Below, piece after piece: positions 11,279 through 23,169 of a DNA stretch of 64,000 bases. The position numbers and the translations under genes were made by a program. Source of the DNA: Falciphora oryzae (Eukaryota > Ascomycota > Sordariomycetes > Magnaporthales > Magnaporthaceae); contig JNVV01000054.1 of NCBI GenBank assembly GCA_000733355.1, positions 16,093-80,092 on the forward strand, written 5' to 3'. The notes beneath the pieces were generated by a model that had not been told where the DNA came from, did no database searches, and worked only from the letters and a program-made list of their open reading frames with translations. Numbering within the stretch: position 1 is the stretch's first letter; each line of letters starts with the position of its first letter.

Positions 11279-14200
11279 CTACTCCATCTTGACCATGCTC
11301 CATCCCTTGATCCCCTCCCTCCAGCTTTCGACGAGCTTGCCAGCCCATGCCTCGACGGCAGTGCGACCGCCGATAGTGTCGAAAACGCTCTTGGATGGCT
11401 CTTGTCCGGCCCCGTCCCCGCCCTCGCCATATGTCCACTGAACCACCTGGTCCTTCCAGGTCGGCTCTGCTAGCTCGGACTTGGCTAGTTTGATCTTTTC
11501 CTTGACATCGTTCAGCATCTGGGACGCGAGCTTGACAAGGGCCTTCATCTCGGCAACCGCATCCTTGTGCAGGCTCGTCTTGCCCGTCCGGTCCCGAGCC
11601 AACTGGCTGTCGTGGTGCCCAATAACCAATGATGCTCCCAGCCTTACCGCCAAAGCGGCCTCGCGTAGCATAGCCATCGTGTGCGGGTCGCTCAGCCGAC
11701 CCAACGTCACATGCTTGACCGACGCGGTATCGAGTAACAAAGCCTCTGGGGGCGACGCTGCACTGCGAAGAGTGGCAAGGGCAGTTTTCAGGGCTGCAGT
11801 GCTCGTGCCAAAAGGAGCCGGCATCTCTTCGCCGCGGGCAGTGATGAGACTGACCATCATGGCGCCTGAAATCAGGGTCAAGACATTGTAGTAAGACTCC
11901 TCGGCGCTTGTAAGGAGCGAGGTTGTGTCCTCGAGGTGCATAAACCTGGTGAGGCTCTCATGCACCGCAGCGAGTCTCTCGCTGACGAATACAAAGTCGT
12001 GGTCTGCTGCATCATTGGGCTTTGTGGGCTTGAAATCCTTCGAAGGGGCGAAGGCGCAGAGTTGAAGAAACTCCTCCCCCAGTAGAGACAGGTGAGATCG
12101 CGTATTCTGTGAATGTGGGAAGGATACGTGTTTGTTAGCGGCAATACAAAGTCTCGCTATGTTCTCTTGCTAAAACGGATCCGCCTGTCGGATAACGACG
12201 AACACGCACGATCCAACAGCAGGGGCGTTGGCGGCATACCGATGGTGGCGGGCCGACCCCTAAGGATTGGGCAAGTCGCGGCGTCAGGGACGACTCGAAG
12301 TCAGGAATAGACCCATGGTCTATCGTCGTGGCCAGCTCGGTGTCGTCGAAAATCCCGTCTACGCCCCGGGACAAATAAATCGCCGTTAATAAAACAGGCG
12401 AAGGTTCCGGTCGGTGTTTGAAAGGCTCAGGGAGCAAGGTAAGTGAAGTGGAGGGGGTATAAAAACTGCTCACCGAGGAAAGGGATGTCGTCCAAGTTGT
12501 CTTGCCTTCCTCCAAGGGCTCGCGCCGCACGACGTTCTTCGACGATAGCCATAACGAGTGTGCAGCTGCGACGGAGTCTGTCACAGTAGTCGGTCACCTC
12601 CAAGACAGAGCTGTAGCTCCCCGAATCAAAGGCGTCCCAAATCTTGACTGGAGATGGGTCTTTGAGCGAGTACGCATAATGCATTCGCAAGGATTCCATC
12701 AGCGGCTTCGGTCCGGCGAAGAGCCCGGGTGAGATGGTGGATATCCTGTCGAATAGCAGTGGACTGAGGGCATCGTGTATCGTCCGCTTGACGCCGAGGG
12801 GCTTCCATACTTCATAGGCCCGAGAGGCGCACCCGAGAAGAAGATAGAGCTGTGCGAGGAAAAGTCGCAGCGGCGGTTGGTTAGGTGTCTTCTCGAGCTG
12901 CATGTCCAGTACAACCACGGCTTGAAGCACCAATGGGGTGAGGGTCTTCTGCAGCCGCGGTTGACGGGTAGAACCTGGACGGAAACCAGCCAGCTTCAAA
13001 AGGCACATGGCAACAACAAGGGCCAGGTCCACGTTCGGGTCGCGGTCAGACTCCTGCCGGGGCTGACCTGCTTTCTTCTTGTCGTTTTCGGAGTACAAGT
13101 CCAGGGCGAGGCCGGCGATGACACCAAGACAGCTATGACACTCGGTGGCGGTGGGTGTGGCCGAGCAGTACTTGCACCGTAGAGCCGGCTGTATCTGGCC
13201 CGAGGCTAGCGCGTTGGGTACGTGGGCCAGGGTCTGGGGGCAACTGGTGAGGAAGTAGCGCAATTTGACGTACAAAGCCGATAGGTGAGGCGACGGCTTC
13301 TTGGAAAAGATGCGCTTCATCAGCACGTCATCGACGAGACACCGCGCTTCTTGGAAGCTAAGCCGCTCAACATAGGCTTTGACGTCGTCCATGGCGGACA
13401 CTTCACGGCCGTGCTGCTCCAAAAACAGCGCGAGCTGAACCACGCGAGGAGTGGCTGATGCCGGACCGTCAACCGAGGATTCCAGCTCATGCTCCGGGAG
13501 CTGAAAAGCAAGTTCAACCAAGGCAAGCCCAATGTTCTTCGTATACATGGGCGAGACCTTCCTTGACTTGACCGCGTCGGCGAAGATGCTCAACAGGGCT
13601 TGAACTTTTCCAAATGCTCTATTGTTGCGTCAGCCCTACTGTTCAGACCAGGATCTTTTTTCCGAAAGGGGACGGAGTGGGTGCAGCACAAACTCGTCTT
13701 GGTTCGGCAGCCTGCCCGCAGCCGTGATGAAGAGCCGCCACACGGCCCAGTCAGCAGCAAGAAAAGAAGGCGAACCGTCCTCTTCCTTCCTCTCCAACGC
13801 GTGGAGGCAAAACTCAAATGCGGCCTCCCATTGTCCGCGGCTTTCGAACACGCGAAGAGCTTCGAGGAGGAGGTGTTTGCGTCCCTCATCGAACTGCCTC
13901 AACGCGCCTAATGTGGGACTTTGCATCCGCTTCAAGAACTCGTCGGGTGGGCTGTGGCAGGCGAGCAAACGGTAGTAGAACACCACCTCCTCGTCTGTCC
14001 GCAGGCCACGATCAAGACCTTTGCCGTCGGCGGCATTGGCGTTTGCATCTGGGGTCTTGAAACGGAGCGGTTTAGTATGATGTATTGCAGTAGGATGATG
14101 AGATGACAAGAAGAGCAGCCAGGAAAGGGCTAGGATAGGTAAGAAAAGGGGCCACCACTGACCGTCTCAGTAGCCTCGGCAGCTCTCTCTAATTGTCGCA

Positions 14201-15045
14201 TTGCCAGCATGTTATAAATCTTTTGCTTCTCCTTTGGGCAATGATCATCGCTCGTCTGCAGGGAGTTCGAAATCAGCCATGATTGTCAGCAAGCTGATGT
14301 TCTGGGAGGCTCGGTTGTTGCTGATAGCGCCACGGGTTCATGGAGGCACGGTTTACTAACAGAAAGCATGTAGGTCAAAAGGATGCTCCAGTACATGTAG
14401 CGACGCTGCGAAGGCGAGCTGGACGACTTGTCTAGGATTGCAGCGATCTACAAGTTTGACAAGCGTGACGCCGCAAGCCGGTCAGCCTTGTGGTTCCAAT
14501 CTGAGATGCCCAGTCTTGGCTTCCAGGCAATAGCAGGTGACCGACTGGGTTGCGTTGCAGAGACGCGACGAGAAAAGGGTGTAGACAGGGATACCCGGGA
14601 AGGTTATCTTCCGTACCTGCTGCGCGTTGATGAGGTCCCAGTTCTGGATGCAGGCGCGGAGAGACAGCGGAGCAGCCGGGCTTCGCGGGTTCGCCTTGAC
14701 CCAGCGGACCCTCAGGGTGCCGAGAGTGTCGGGGTAGCTGAAGGAGCCTCGCAAGTCGCGGCAGGCCCATTCGAGCAGCTCTAGCGCCTCGGCCTCCTTG
14801 GGGGCGGTGCCGGCCCTGACGAGCGAGTCCATGAGGATGAGGGCGGCGCATCTCTCGAGCGGGCCGTCCAGCCTGGACTCGGCGCAAGCCTTGACGACAT
14901 CATAGTAGGGGTCATTGAGGGCCTTCGCACGCTTGTCGGCCAGGCGCACGACGGTGGGCCAGTTGCCGTCGCTAAAGGCCGTTTGCAGCTGGATGTCGAC
15001 GCTGCTCTTGAGCGCGGGCCGGTAGTAGGCCTCGTTCATCGCCAT
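11279..15045 (-). CDS. NAA25: N-terminal acetyltransferase B auxiliary subunit (NAA25/MDM20)
   Basis: Seven exons, in order: 15045-14617, 14447-14361, 14255-14163, 14055-13694, 13618-12474, 12358-12240 and 12106-11279, for 1020 residues. NatB acetylates Met-Asp/Glu/Asn/Gln N-termini at the ribosome; this TPR-rich subunit anchors the NAA20 catalytic subunit. The start (VDIQLQTAFSDGNWPTVVRLADKRA), the MYWSILLTYMLS exon, EEVVFYYRLLACH, and the long helical-repeat exon with LRCKYCSATPTATECHSCLG and LRLFLAQLYLLLG match the family. IPDFESSLTPRLAQSLG and the helical C-terminus close it. Exon 4 to 5 joins through a GTTTGT donor to give NQDEAFGKVQALL. The yeast orthologue affects actin cables and mitochondrial inheritance. 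Confidence 0.9.
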
Positions 15046-16154
15046 GGTGCGGGCGGCGCGGGCTAGCTGGATAGACCGGACGTCTGCATGCAGCCCGGGA
15101 CGGGATCAGTCGTGAAGCCGGCGTGCGCAGCAGTCCTCGAGCTGAGGGGTCCCGTGTCGTGGAATCTCGAGCTCAATGGCAGACATGGAGCTGTCTGCCC
15201 GCCTGCTGCATCCAATGTGGGATGGATGGCATGTGGTGGGGCTGCGGGGCATTGGTCCGCCACGGGCAGTTCGGTGTGTGCGGCGTCGCCCTTGCATGTA
15301 CTCCCCTCCCGAATTTACTCAAACTTTTGTTTCTTTTCCCCGGTATTCTTGTTAATTTCTTAGCTGCCATCTATTCTTTTTCCATCCCCAGCTTCCATAC
15401 AGTACCTTTCAGCCACATGGCAATTGAGCCAATCAAGACGCGTGCTGGTAGCGGAAGTTCCCCCGCTGGTAATTCCACTCCACATGTCTGATCATTCATT
15501 GGCACGTTGTTTCATTCCATTTCCATCCGCCTCAGCGTCTCCTGTCTACACCTCGGATGAGGCAGCAAACGGCTTCGGCAGCGTGGCAGCTCGGCAGCAT
15601 TCCCTGCGGCAGGTGGAAAATCAGATGGTGGTCTCGCGTGCCAAGCTTCCCCCAAGTCAGTGGGGGTTCTTATGAAGCATGGGGGTGGTAGAGGTATCCA
15701 GTTCCATGGCACCAGGAGGTGGTAGCTACTACCTAAATTTAGGTTTGCAGACATGCACACAGGCGCAAGCTTTCGGCGATGGCGACGTTGGGATAAATTT
15801 AAATCACAAAAATGGGGGAGCAATGGATACATTAATCTCGGCCACGCTTCATCAGCGCTCGCAGCTGAATGGATTTGTTGCTCTGACGTTGCTGTGTAAC
15901 TGCTCGTGCGGAGAACAAGCTTCGTCCCATCTCTACCTCAACATCCGAACTGCTTCTGCATCCTGCGTAGCATACCGCATCTTCCACGGCCCTGCCCAAC
16001 ACCTACACCCATTCACCGCCTACCTACCGACCTGCTGCCCATTTTTCCTCCGACACACGAGCGCTCATTCTCCCTGGAGAGATAGGTATCTACCAACCCG
16101 AAAAGACACAAGCAGAGGGACTATCCACACCCATACTCGTACTCAGGATTCATC
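15046..16154. promoter_or_regulatory. Divergent intergenic region, NAA25 / CVNH gene
   Basis: About 1.1 kb lies between the two start codons. The CVNH side has a fungal-type leader with CTACCTCAACATCC and CTATCCACACCC motifs just before the start. A palindromic CCTAAATTTAGG lies at 15732-15743. I see no gene inside. Confidence 0.45.
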
Positions 16155-16756
16155 ATGGAGCTCCGGAGACTACTGCAGAGCTTTGGCGCCCTAGCCGCCC
16201 TTCCCGCCGCCGCTGCCTTGAAGGGCGACTTTCTGGCAACATGCCGCGACGTCAACGTGGTCTCTGCTAGTCCCGCCAATACTCCCGCCTTCAACGGCTT
16301 CGTCAATGCCACGTGCCAAAACATGGACAGCAAGAGCCAAGTGACCTCGATGGACCTCAACCTTTGCGTGGGCTTCGACGCCTCGGCCCAGGCGCTCTCA
16401 TGGTCTCCCATGTAAGCCAACCGCCCAGATCTAGGTCTACGTCTTCCTGGGCAACTTTCGCATGGAAACACACGCGCGACTAACACACTACGGACACGAA
16501 CACAGGGGCAAGTTCCGCAACTACTGCCGCGACTGCAGTCTGAAGCCTCCTAGCGACCTGCAGTGCACATGCGGCGCCGGCGGTCGCACAAGCAGCCTCA
16601 ATCTGAGTCCGTGCAACCTCTTCCTGTCTGGCGATAATAGGCAAATCTGCCGTGTATGATTGGCGATCTGACCTGCTAACCCACCCACAAACAGACGATG
16701 GCATCGCCAACCGGAACGGGACTTTGTTTTGTGTGAGCTGGGATAAGCTGCAGTAG
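16155..16756 (+). CDS. Secreted CVNH (cyanovirin-N homology) lectin-like protein
   Basis: Exons are 16155-16411, 16506-16606 and 16695-16756, for 139 residues. An N-terminal hydrophobic stretch (about 8-21, LQSFGALAALPAAAA) is a probable signal peptide. The mature part has two CVNH repeats: DFLATCRDVNVVS to LNLCVGFD, then GKFRNYCRDCSLK to LNLNDGIANRNGTLFCVSW. The first intron falls exactly between the repeats. The second splits the LNLN codon series, which is conserved as LDLND in the family. At least eight cysteines, several arranged as CxxC and CxC (YCRDC, QCTC), suggest disulfide-stabilised sugar binding. CVNH proteins bind mannose-type glycans; the ligand here is unknown. It is a small single-domain secreted form. 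Confidence 0.85.
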
Positions 16757-17787
16757 GCACGCGTCTTCGAGATCGATGTCCTGGGCATACATACCTTGGA
16801 CGTCCCGTCCCATCATTCTATTTCGATCCGTTTAAACGATAGCACGGCGTCTGGGCGGCATTATGACTTCGTTGCGTTATCACGCCATTTTGAGCTTGGC
16901 TGCTCGATCGTTCTACTTAATTCCAGACCCAGATAGATCAAATTGAAGTGGAAGTTACCGCTGGCTCGCACAACTCCGCAGATATCCGTTGTGGTCCGCC
17001 TCCCCAGTGCTGTCAGCGCATCCGCCAGAGTCGCCCGGCACTTCACACCCACCTCCGCATTACATATCACGTTTTTTGCTCAGCGCTGACCAGCCTCATT
17101 GGAAGGATGCAAGTCGTATAGTAGGTACGCAGATTTGCTCAGGTCTACTGGGAGATACTAGAGCTGTATGGAGGTGGGAGATACGGAGATACGGGTCTTG
17201 CCCGTCTGGGTCCTAGGCTCTGAGATCTCCATGAGAACGCTCTCAGATCATCATCAACCGCGAGCAGCTTTACAATCACAACCACTTGCATGCATATGTC
17301 CTCCTTTTTATGCCGTCTAGTCTCCCGGCTCCCAAGGCTCTTCCTCTCATCTCACCCGGCACTTTTCCGCCTCTTTCGAAATAAACACCACTTTAAATCC
17401 ATCACATCGTCATCTCTAGCCTTCTTTAGACCTTACTACTGTTTGTTTCTTTTGTTACTCAAACAGCCGATTCTCCGGCTGGGGGGTCTCCACTATCGTC
17501 TGCTGCTGTACCTGCTTTTTTTTTCCCTTTTCGTCTTTCTATTCATCTTTATCCTTCTTTCATCTACCATCACTCTGGAGTGTTTGGAGCCTTTGCTCAT
17601 CCACCACGATCTTGACGCTATCAAGTCTGGCAGATGCCCTATCCTTGATATTCGTACCAAAACACACACACTCTCTACTCTGCTCAGGACGCGCCTGGTT
17701 AGGCTATTTCAGGCATTTGCACAAAGACGCAAACGACAGTCATCTGGAATCCCCCAAACGGACAAATATCCGGACACTTGACTTCAA
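16757..17787. promoter_or_regulatory. Upstream region and leader of the SIM-repeat gene
   Basis: A pyrimidine-rich plus-strand stretch from about 17290 to 17600 (TTTTTTTTCCCTTTTCGTC and similar) precedes the start at 17788 and looks like a long fungal promoter and 5' UTR. A 163-codon open frame at 17290-17781 is biased by this pyrimidine tract and has no family signal, so I do not call it a gene. Confidence 0.45.
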
Positions 17788-20603
17788 ATGTCTGCCACAG
17801 TGGTAAGGAAACATCACTCTCCGTCGCACCTTCCTCCCCGGGTGCTAACCGGCCCCACTACGACCAGAAACGGACCACGGCAGGAACGCCGACACCCACG
17901 AAGCCTGTACTAGGCGGGCTTCAAGGCAAGCTGAACGCGTCCCCGGCGGCTGCGGGCTCCCTTCAACCTACAGCTCACAAGAACCCCGAGGTCATCGATC
18001 TCACCGGCTTGGAGAGCGACGCCGAGCCCGCCATCAACAACAGCATTTTGCGCCAGGGTCCACGGCGCCGCCTCTTCCCCAATGCAACAGACAGGCTGCA
18101 CAAGACCGTCCAGGCAGTAGGCAGAGCGCCCTCAGCCAGGCCGTCAAAGCTGTCCATTTCTACCGCGCCCGCCAAGATGGGCAATGCCAGGTCGAAGCCA
18201 GCGGCAGTGGCGGCTGGTCCAGCATCCTGCGTTTCGGATTCGTCGTCAGACGTATGGAGCTTGCCGTCATCCCCAACAGAAAGGCTCGTGACCAACCGCC
18301 AGGCAGCTGCCAATACACCCGCAACCCGCAGAGAAGTCGCGCCTGCTGGGCGAGTCCAGCCCACGCCTGCTCCCAATGGGGGCAAGGCTGAGCCAGCTGG
18401 CTCTAGGGTCCAGCCGGCGCCAAGCTCCAGTGCAGGCGCCATTGTCATTGATCTGACGGCCGATGGGTCCTCCAGTGACGATGAGAGCGACTACGGCCAA
18501 CCTGAGACCTCTCGCCGCGAGGCTTCCGTTGCGCCGCCACCGCAGCCGCGGCCCATTCCGTCTGGTCCAGTCGACACGCCACCACGGCCGCCCATGCCCC
18601 CAGTGCGATGGAGTGAGTTCGCAGGCCTTAACGTCCACGGCGAGATTCCATCTCCAGCCATATCCATCGGCTCCTCTGTCATCTCAGTAGCTGGTGGTTC
18701 TCAGTACTCGTCCAGCCCGGGCGGCGCAGAGGCCAACACTTCTGATCGGAGGGCAGAGGCGCCGGGATCGGTGAGCAAGCACCACTTGCCCGAGCCTTCG
18801 CCCGAGGGACATCAATCCCCTGCTATAGATGGAGCCACCACCCAAGGCCCTTCCTCGTCAGCTTCGCCGCGACTTGCACAGCCCCATGCACAGTCATCAC
18901 CACCTCGACTGTCCTTCTCGCAGATCTCCAGCACTGAGATAGCTCCGACAACTCCTCCACGAACAATGCCTAAAGTGAAGCAAGAGGCGGACGAGGAGCG
19001 CGAGGAGACACAGTCTGAGCCTGGCAGAAATGGTAACTCGGAGAATGGACCGCAGGAGCCCCAAGGCAGCCTCGAGCTCGGTGAGAAGTCTCCAGCACCG
19101 TCGACGCTGACGGCACTCATCTCGTCTGCTATCAAGCGGAGCGCGCGCACGCCTGAAAAGAGAAAGGAGCAGGCCCAGTTCCTCGAAATGGTTGAGCTGT
19201 ACGACTCGGCCAGCAGCAACAGTGAAGACGAGAGGCGACACAAGGATGAGCTCGTCGGCGGCACTAGGTACGTGGTGGACGAATCCGCGTGGACGGCTTC
19301 GGCGAGGCAGGCCAGGCGCACGGGGATCCCACCCATCATCCCGACTAAGCTGCCTCCACCGACGCCGCCCAAGGTAACCAAGAAGGACCTACTGCGACTG
19401 GGCAAACAGGCTGGGGTCAAAACCTCGTGGCTCTCGCCCGTGATCGGCAAGAAGTCCAGGAAACTGGAAGGCCGACCCGATGTGATCACCATCGGATCCG
19501 GGTGCAGGCACCGCTCCGAGGTCGACGGTGCGGGAAACCTGAGCGCAGATTTGTGGCAGGACCGCGAGAGGAAGCGGAGGCTCCAGGAGAGCGACGAGCG
19601 TCGCGAGAAGCGCCAGGCCGCCGTGGGCGAGCTTCTCGACTGCCTATACCTGATGCCCGATGCCGCTGGGTCGGATGGTGTTGCACCCACCGCCTCTCTT
19701 CAAAGCCCGCCGAGCAAAGCTGGTCAGCCGACTGCAGGGTCCGGGTCTGCGAAAATGGAGACTACCGGGGATGTCTCTGCTCCCGGAAGCGGCACCAAGA
19801 GGCGCCGCCGCGGCGATGGAGTCGATGACCTGCTCGCCCCGGTAAAGAAGCCGCGTTCTGAAAAGGAACGGGAGGACGACATGATTGAAGAGAATCTTGC
19901 TCGTCGGGTCCGCGCAGGCACACCTGCTCCTGACGATTGGATCAGGCGTCGACGCCAGGCCCTGCCCGTGACGTCAGCCTACGAGGATGATAGTCACTCC
20001 CTTCCCATTGCAGTTTTCGACAAAGGCTCGAGCAGTGAGGACGACGACGCGATGGAAGAGCGTTCAGCTCGCCGGGCGCGCTCAGACACACCAGTCCCGG
20101 ACAATTGGATCGGGCGCTGTCGACGCCAAACCCTCCCCGTGGCCTCAGCCGACATGGATGCTGGTCACGCCCTCCCCACTGCAAGTCTCGACGAGGCTTC
20201 GAGCGGCGCGAAGGATATCGGCCCATCCCCGGCTCCGGAATACAAGGTCGTGGAGGGTGCCGCTCATCGGGCGGCCGCAGGCACGCCAGACTCGGACGAT
20301 TGGATCCGACGTGGTCGACGCCAGGCCTTGCCCGTGGTCTCGACCAGCGCGGACGACGGCCGCATCCTTCTCAATGCAATCCCCGGCAAGAGCCCGAGAA
20401 GTGAGAAGGACGTCGGCTCATCCACGACTCCGGCGCGCGAGGCCACGGAGGGTACCCCAAGTGCCAAAGTCGATGCCCAAGTCGGCAAGAAAAAGGAGAA
20501 GCAAAAGTGCGTCCAGCCGAGACCAACCGGGATGTCCAAAACCCAAAAGAGAAAGGCGCGCAAGCAGAGACAGTGGGATCGGAAGATGGGGAAGGCAACT
20601 TGA
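17788..20603 (+). CDS. Disordered nuclear-type protein with SIM-like motifs and a triplicated module
   Basis: I place the start at 17788 with a five-codon first exon (17788-17802), a 65-bp intron (GTAAGG donor, GCTAACC branch) and one long exon 17868-20603, for 916 residues. No catalytic domain is recognised. Two sites resemble SUMO-interacting motifs: VIDLTGLESD (about 47) and AIVIDLTADGSSSDDESD (about 196), hydrophobic cores followed by acid/Ser. From about residue 680 three diverged copies of a ~57-residue module recur, each with an RAGTP-like start, DWIR-type core, RRQALPV and an acidic/Ser tail. The C-terminus is strongly basic (KTQKRKARKQRQWDRK), a likely nuclear localisation signal. 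A SUMO- or chromatin-linked role is inference only. Confidence 0.7.
19896..20430 (+). repeat. Three-copy protein module encoded in tandem
   Basis: Copies start at about 19896, 20067 and 20262 within the preceding gene. Each encodes R-A/S-G/D-TP-x-P/S-D-D/N-WI, then RRRQALPV or RRQTLPV, then a variable acidic/serine linker. Spacing differs slightly (57 and 65 codons). The DNA has diverged more than the core residues, which suggests the core is under constraint. Confidence 0.75.
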
Positions 20604-21606
20604 GAGGCTCCGACACCCACTTCGGCGGTACTACCAGGAGAGAGGGAATCGAGGAGATGGGGTGTCTGCCGTGAAGTGTTTGCCAACTCAGGCAGAGGGA
20701 CCTGCATATTTTGACACGCCCGTCTCAGACGGCCAGGCTCATTTCGCGTTGTATTCCTGTTGTCGCGTAGATGTCATAGGGCGATGGATGTATTCTTGTT
20801 TAGCAGGTTTGCCTTGTATGAAGGGTGTCGTCAAACGACACCGTTACATAGCAACTCGCCAATGGGCTGTCGGCTCCCATCAATTGTTCCAGTTTTACTC
20901 CTGAAAGTTGCCTGGCAGGGGAGCTGGGCGGGCGGGGATAGCAAGGACAGGATGCTCACGTGCTCATTCTTCGCATCCGGAGTTTCCGGCGGGCCTCCTC
21001 AGCCAGGCTGCAAATCCCTCGCCTGCGCCAAACACTTCACATAATAGACGTTGTCAGTCACATCACCTCTTGCGGCGCCGTCAAGGCATTTAAAAAGGTC
21101 ATAATCTGTGTCGCGTTTATAAACTCCTAACTGATGCCAAGCAAGCCCCCCGAGATGTTCCAATCCACGGCACTCTCCCAGCCTTGCCGTCGACCCCGGC
21201 CCTCCTCTTCTGCTGTCGGGTTCTATCACACATCTATGTCTTATCTACCATCTTGGTCTAGTCTGGGCCGTGTCCTCGAGTCCTTCTGGCTGGCAGGAAA
21301 GCCTGCGTCCCCGGCGGTTCTCTTCTCTGAGTCGGCTAACAATAATCGATGGCATGAAAAATGCAATGCAAGAAACAAGGGCATCCGCGTGCGAGGAATC
21401 GTCAAGAGTCGTTTAGAGCGTGTTTGAATAAGAAAGACAAGCCCAATACGGGGGGGCTTGCCCCTTTGAAAACCATTCGTCAACCGAAAACGAACCCGGC
21501 CGCTGCCAACCGAGACGAAACAAGCCTGTCGACCGATGCCAGCCTTGGGCCGAGAGCGGTTTGCCAATGCCCTACCGCGCAAATCTGGAACTACAACTTG
21601 GGTCCT
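20604..21606. terminator. 3' region between convergent genes
   Basis: About 1 kb separates the stop codons of the SIM-repeat gene and the desaturase. Short frames on both strands are unsupported. It probably contains both 3' UTRs. Confidence 0.4.
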
Positions 21607-23169
21607 TTACGGGGCCTGCATCTTCATGGGCTTGGCGCCGATGCCGTTGCGGTTGCGGAAGAACAAGACGCCCTTGCCCGCGCCGCTGGCCTCGGCGCTG
21701 GGCTCGACCCACTGGCACATCCGGCTGCTCTTCCAGAGAGCCGCGAGGAAGCCGAGAGGCCCGCCGGCCGTGTCGCTGCGGTAGTGCTTGCCCATGACGC
21801 CCTTGATGGCCTCGGTGGCCTCATCGGCGTTGTAGAACGGGATGGTGCTGACGTAGTGGTGCAGCACGTGCGTCTCGATGATTCCGTGCAGCAGGTGGCG
21901 GCCGACGAACCCGAACTCGCGGTCGATGGTGGCGGCGGCGCCCCGGACGAAGTTCCACTCGTCAGCCGTGTAGTGCGGCAGCGACGGGTCGGTGTGCTGC
22001 AGGAAGGTGATGGCGACTGTCGTTGTCTCTCTCGTTAGTCATTTGGCACAACAAACCCACACACCGGGGGGGAGTCCCCTCACTTCACGCAAACGAGGGG
22101 AGACAAGACCACACTTACCCAGCCAGTGGTTGACCCAGAGGTACGGGATAAAGTACCAAACCAGCATGTTCTGGAAGCCATAGGTGCGGGAGAGGTACAC
22201 CAGGCCCGTGATGGCAAGGCCGATACCGAGGTCGCTCAGCAGCACCTTGCCGGCGTCCTTGTTCTCATAGAGGGGGCTGCTAGGGTTGAAGTGGTTAACG
22301 CCACCGAAGAAGCCGTTCTTCTTGCCCTTGCCACGGCCCTCGCGCTGACGCTCGTGGTAGTTGTGGCCCGTCACGTTGGCAATGATGTAGAGGGGCCAGC
22401 CAAAGAGCTGCTGGCCAACAAGGTGCAGGAGAGTGTATACGGGCGTCTCCTCGGTCAGCTCCGAGAGCTCGTGCACCATGCGGCCGAGCCTCGAGGCGTG
22501 CTGCTCGCGAGTGCGGGGCACGAAGACCATGTCGCGCTCCATGTGGCCTGTGGCCTTGTGGTGCTTGCTGTGGGACATCTGCCAGCTGAAGTAGGGCACC
22601 AGCAGGGCCGAGTGGAGGATCCAGCCGACCAGGTTGTTGAGGGTTTTCGAGGGCGAGAAGGCCTGGTGGCCACACTCATGGGCAAGGACCCAGAGGCCGG
22701 TGCCGAAGAGGCCCTGGAGGACAGTGTACAGAGCCCAGAGCCCGGCGCGGATGGGCTTGGAGGGGATGCTCTCGGGCGTCACATAGTTGTGATAAACGTA
22801 GAAGGTCGTGGCAAGCAGGACCATGTCCCGCAGGACGTAGCTCAGGCTGCGGAGGGCGGAGCGCTCGAAGCAGTGCTTCGGGATGGCATCGTGGATGTCC
22901 TTAATGGTGAAGTCGGGCACCTCGAAGACGTTGCCGTACGTGTCCAGGAGCTTGCCGTGCTGCTGCGAACCGGCGGCCTTCTTATCTGCGGGGTCGGCCG
23001 ACGAGAGCGAGGAGAGCGAGGTCGACGAGGCGGAGTGGCGGGGAGAGTCGATGGGTGAGTGCAGGGCGGTGTTGGGCGGCGAGAAGTCCGAGTCGGTGCT
23101 GTTGGCGGTGCGGCGCAGGACGGGGTCCTTGCCCTGCACCTTGGCCGACGTTGACCTGGTTGAGGGCAT
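21607..23169 (-). CDS. FAD2: Delta-12 (oleate) fatty acid desaturase
   Basis: Exons are 22119-23169 and 21607-22016 around a 102-bp intron (GTAAGT donor), for 486 residues. This ER membrane di-iron enzyme converts oleoyl to linoleoyl chains. All three histidine boxes are present: HECGH (about 165), HSKHH (about 200) and HVLHH (about 400). The N-terminus carries a Ser-rich disordered stretch before the FEVPDFTIKDIHDAIPKHCF segment typical of fungal delta-12 enzymes. Long hydrophobic pairs flank the boxes. The start is the ATG of MPSTRSTSAK; an open frame upstream of it lacks an ATG. Delta-15 activity cannot be excluded from sequence alone, but delta-12 is the commoner member. Confidence 0.93.

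Noticed and set aside
17290..17781. 163-codon pyrimidine-biased ORF
   Set aside because: F/L/S-rich translation follows from the pyrimidine leader of the next gene; no start context or homology.
22126..23058. 310-codon ORF on the plus strand
   Set aside because: Antisense shadow of the delta-12 desaturase coding exon.
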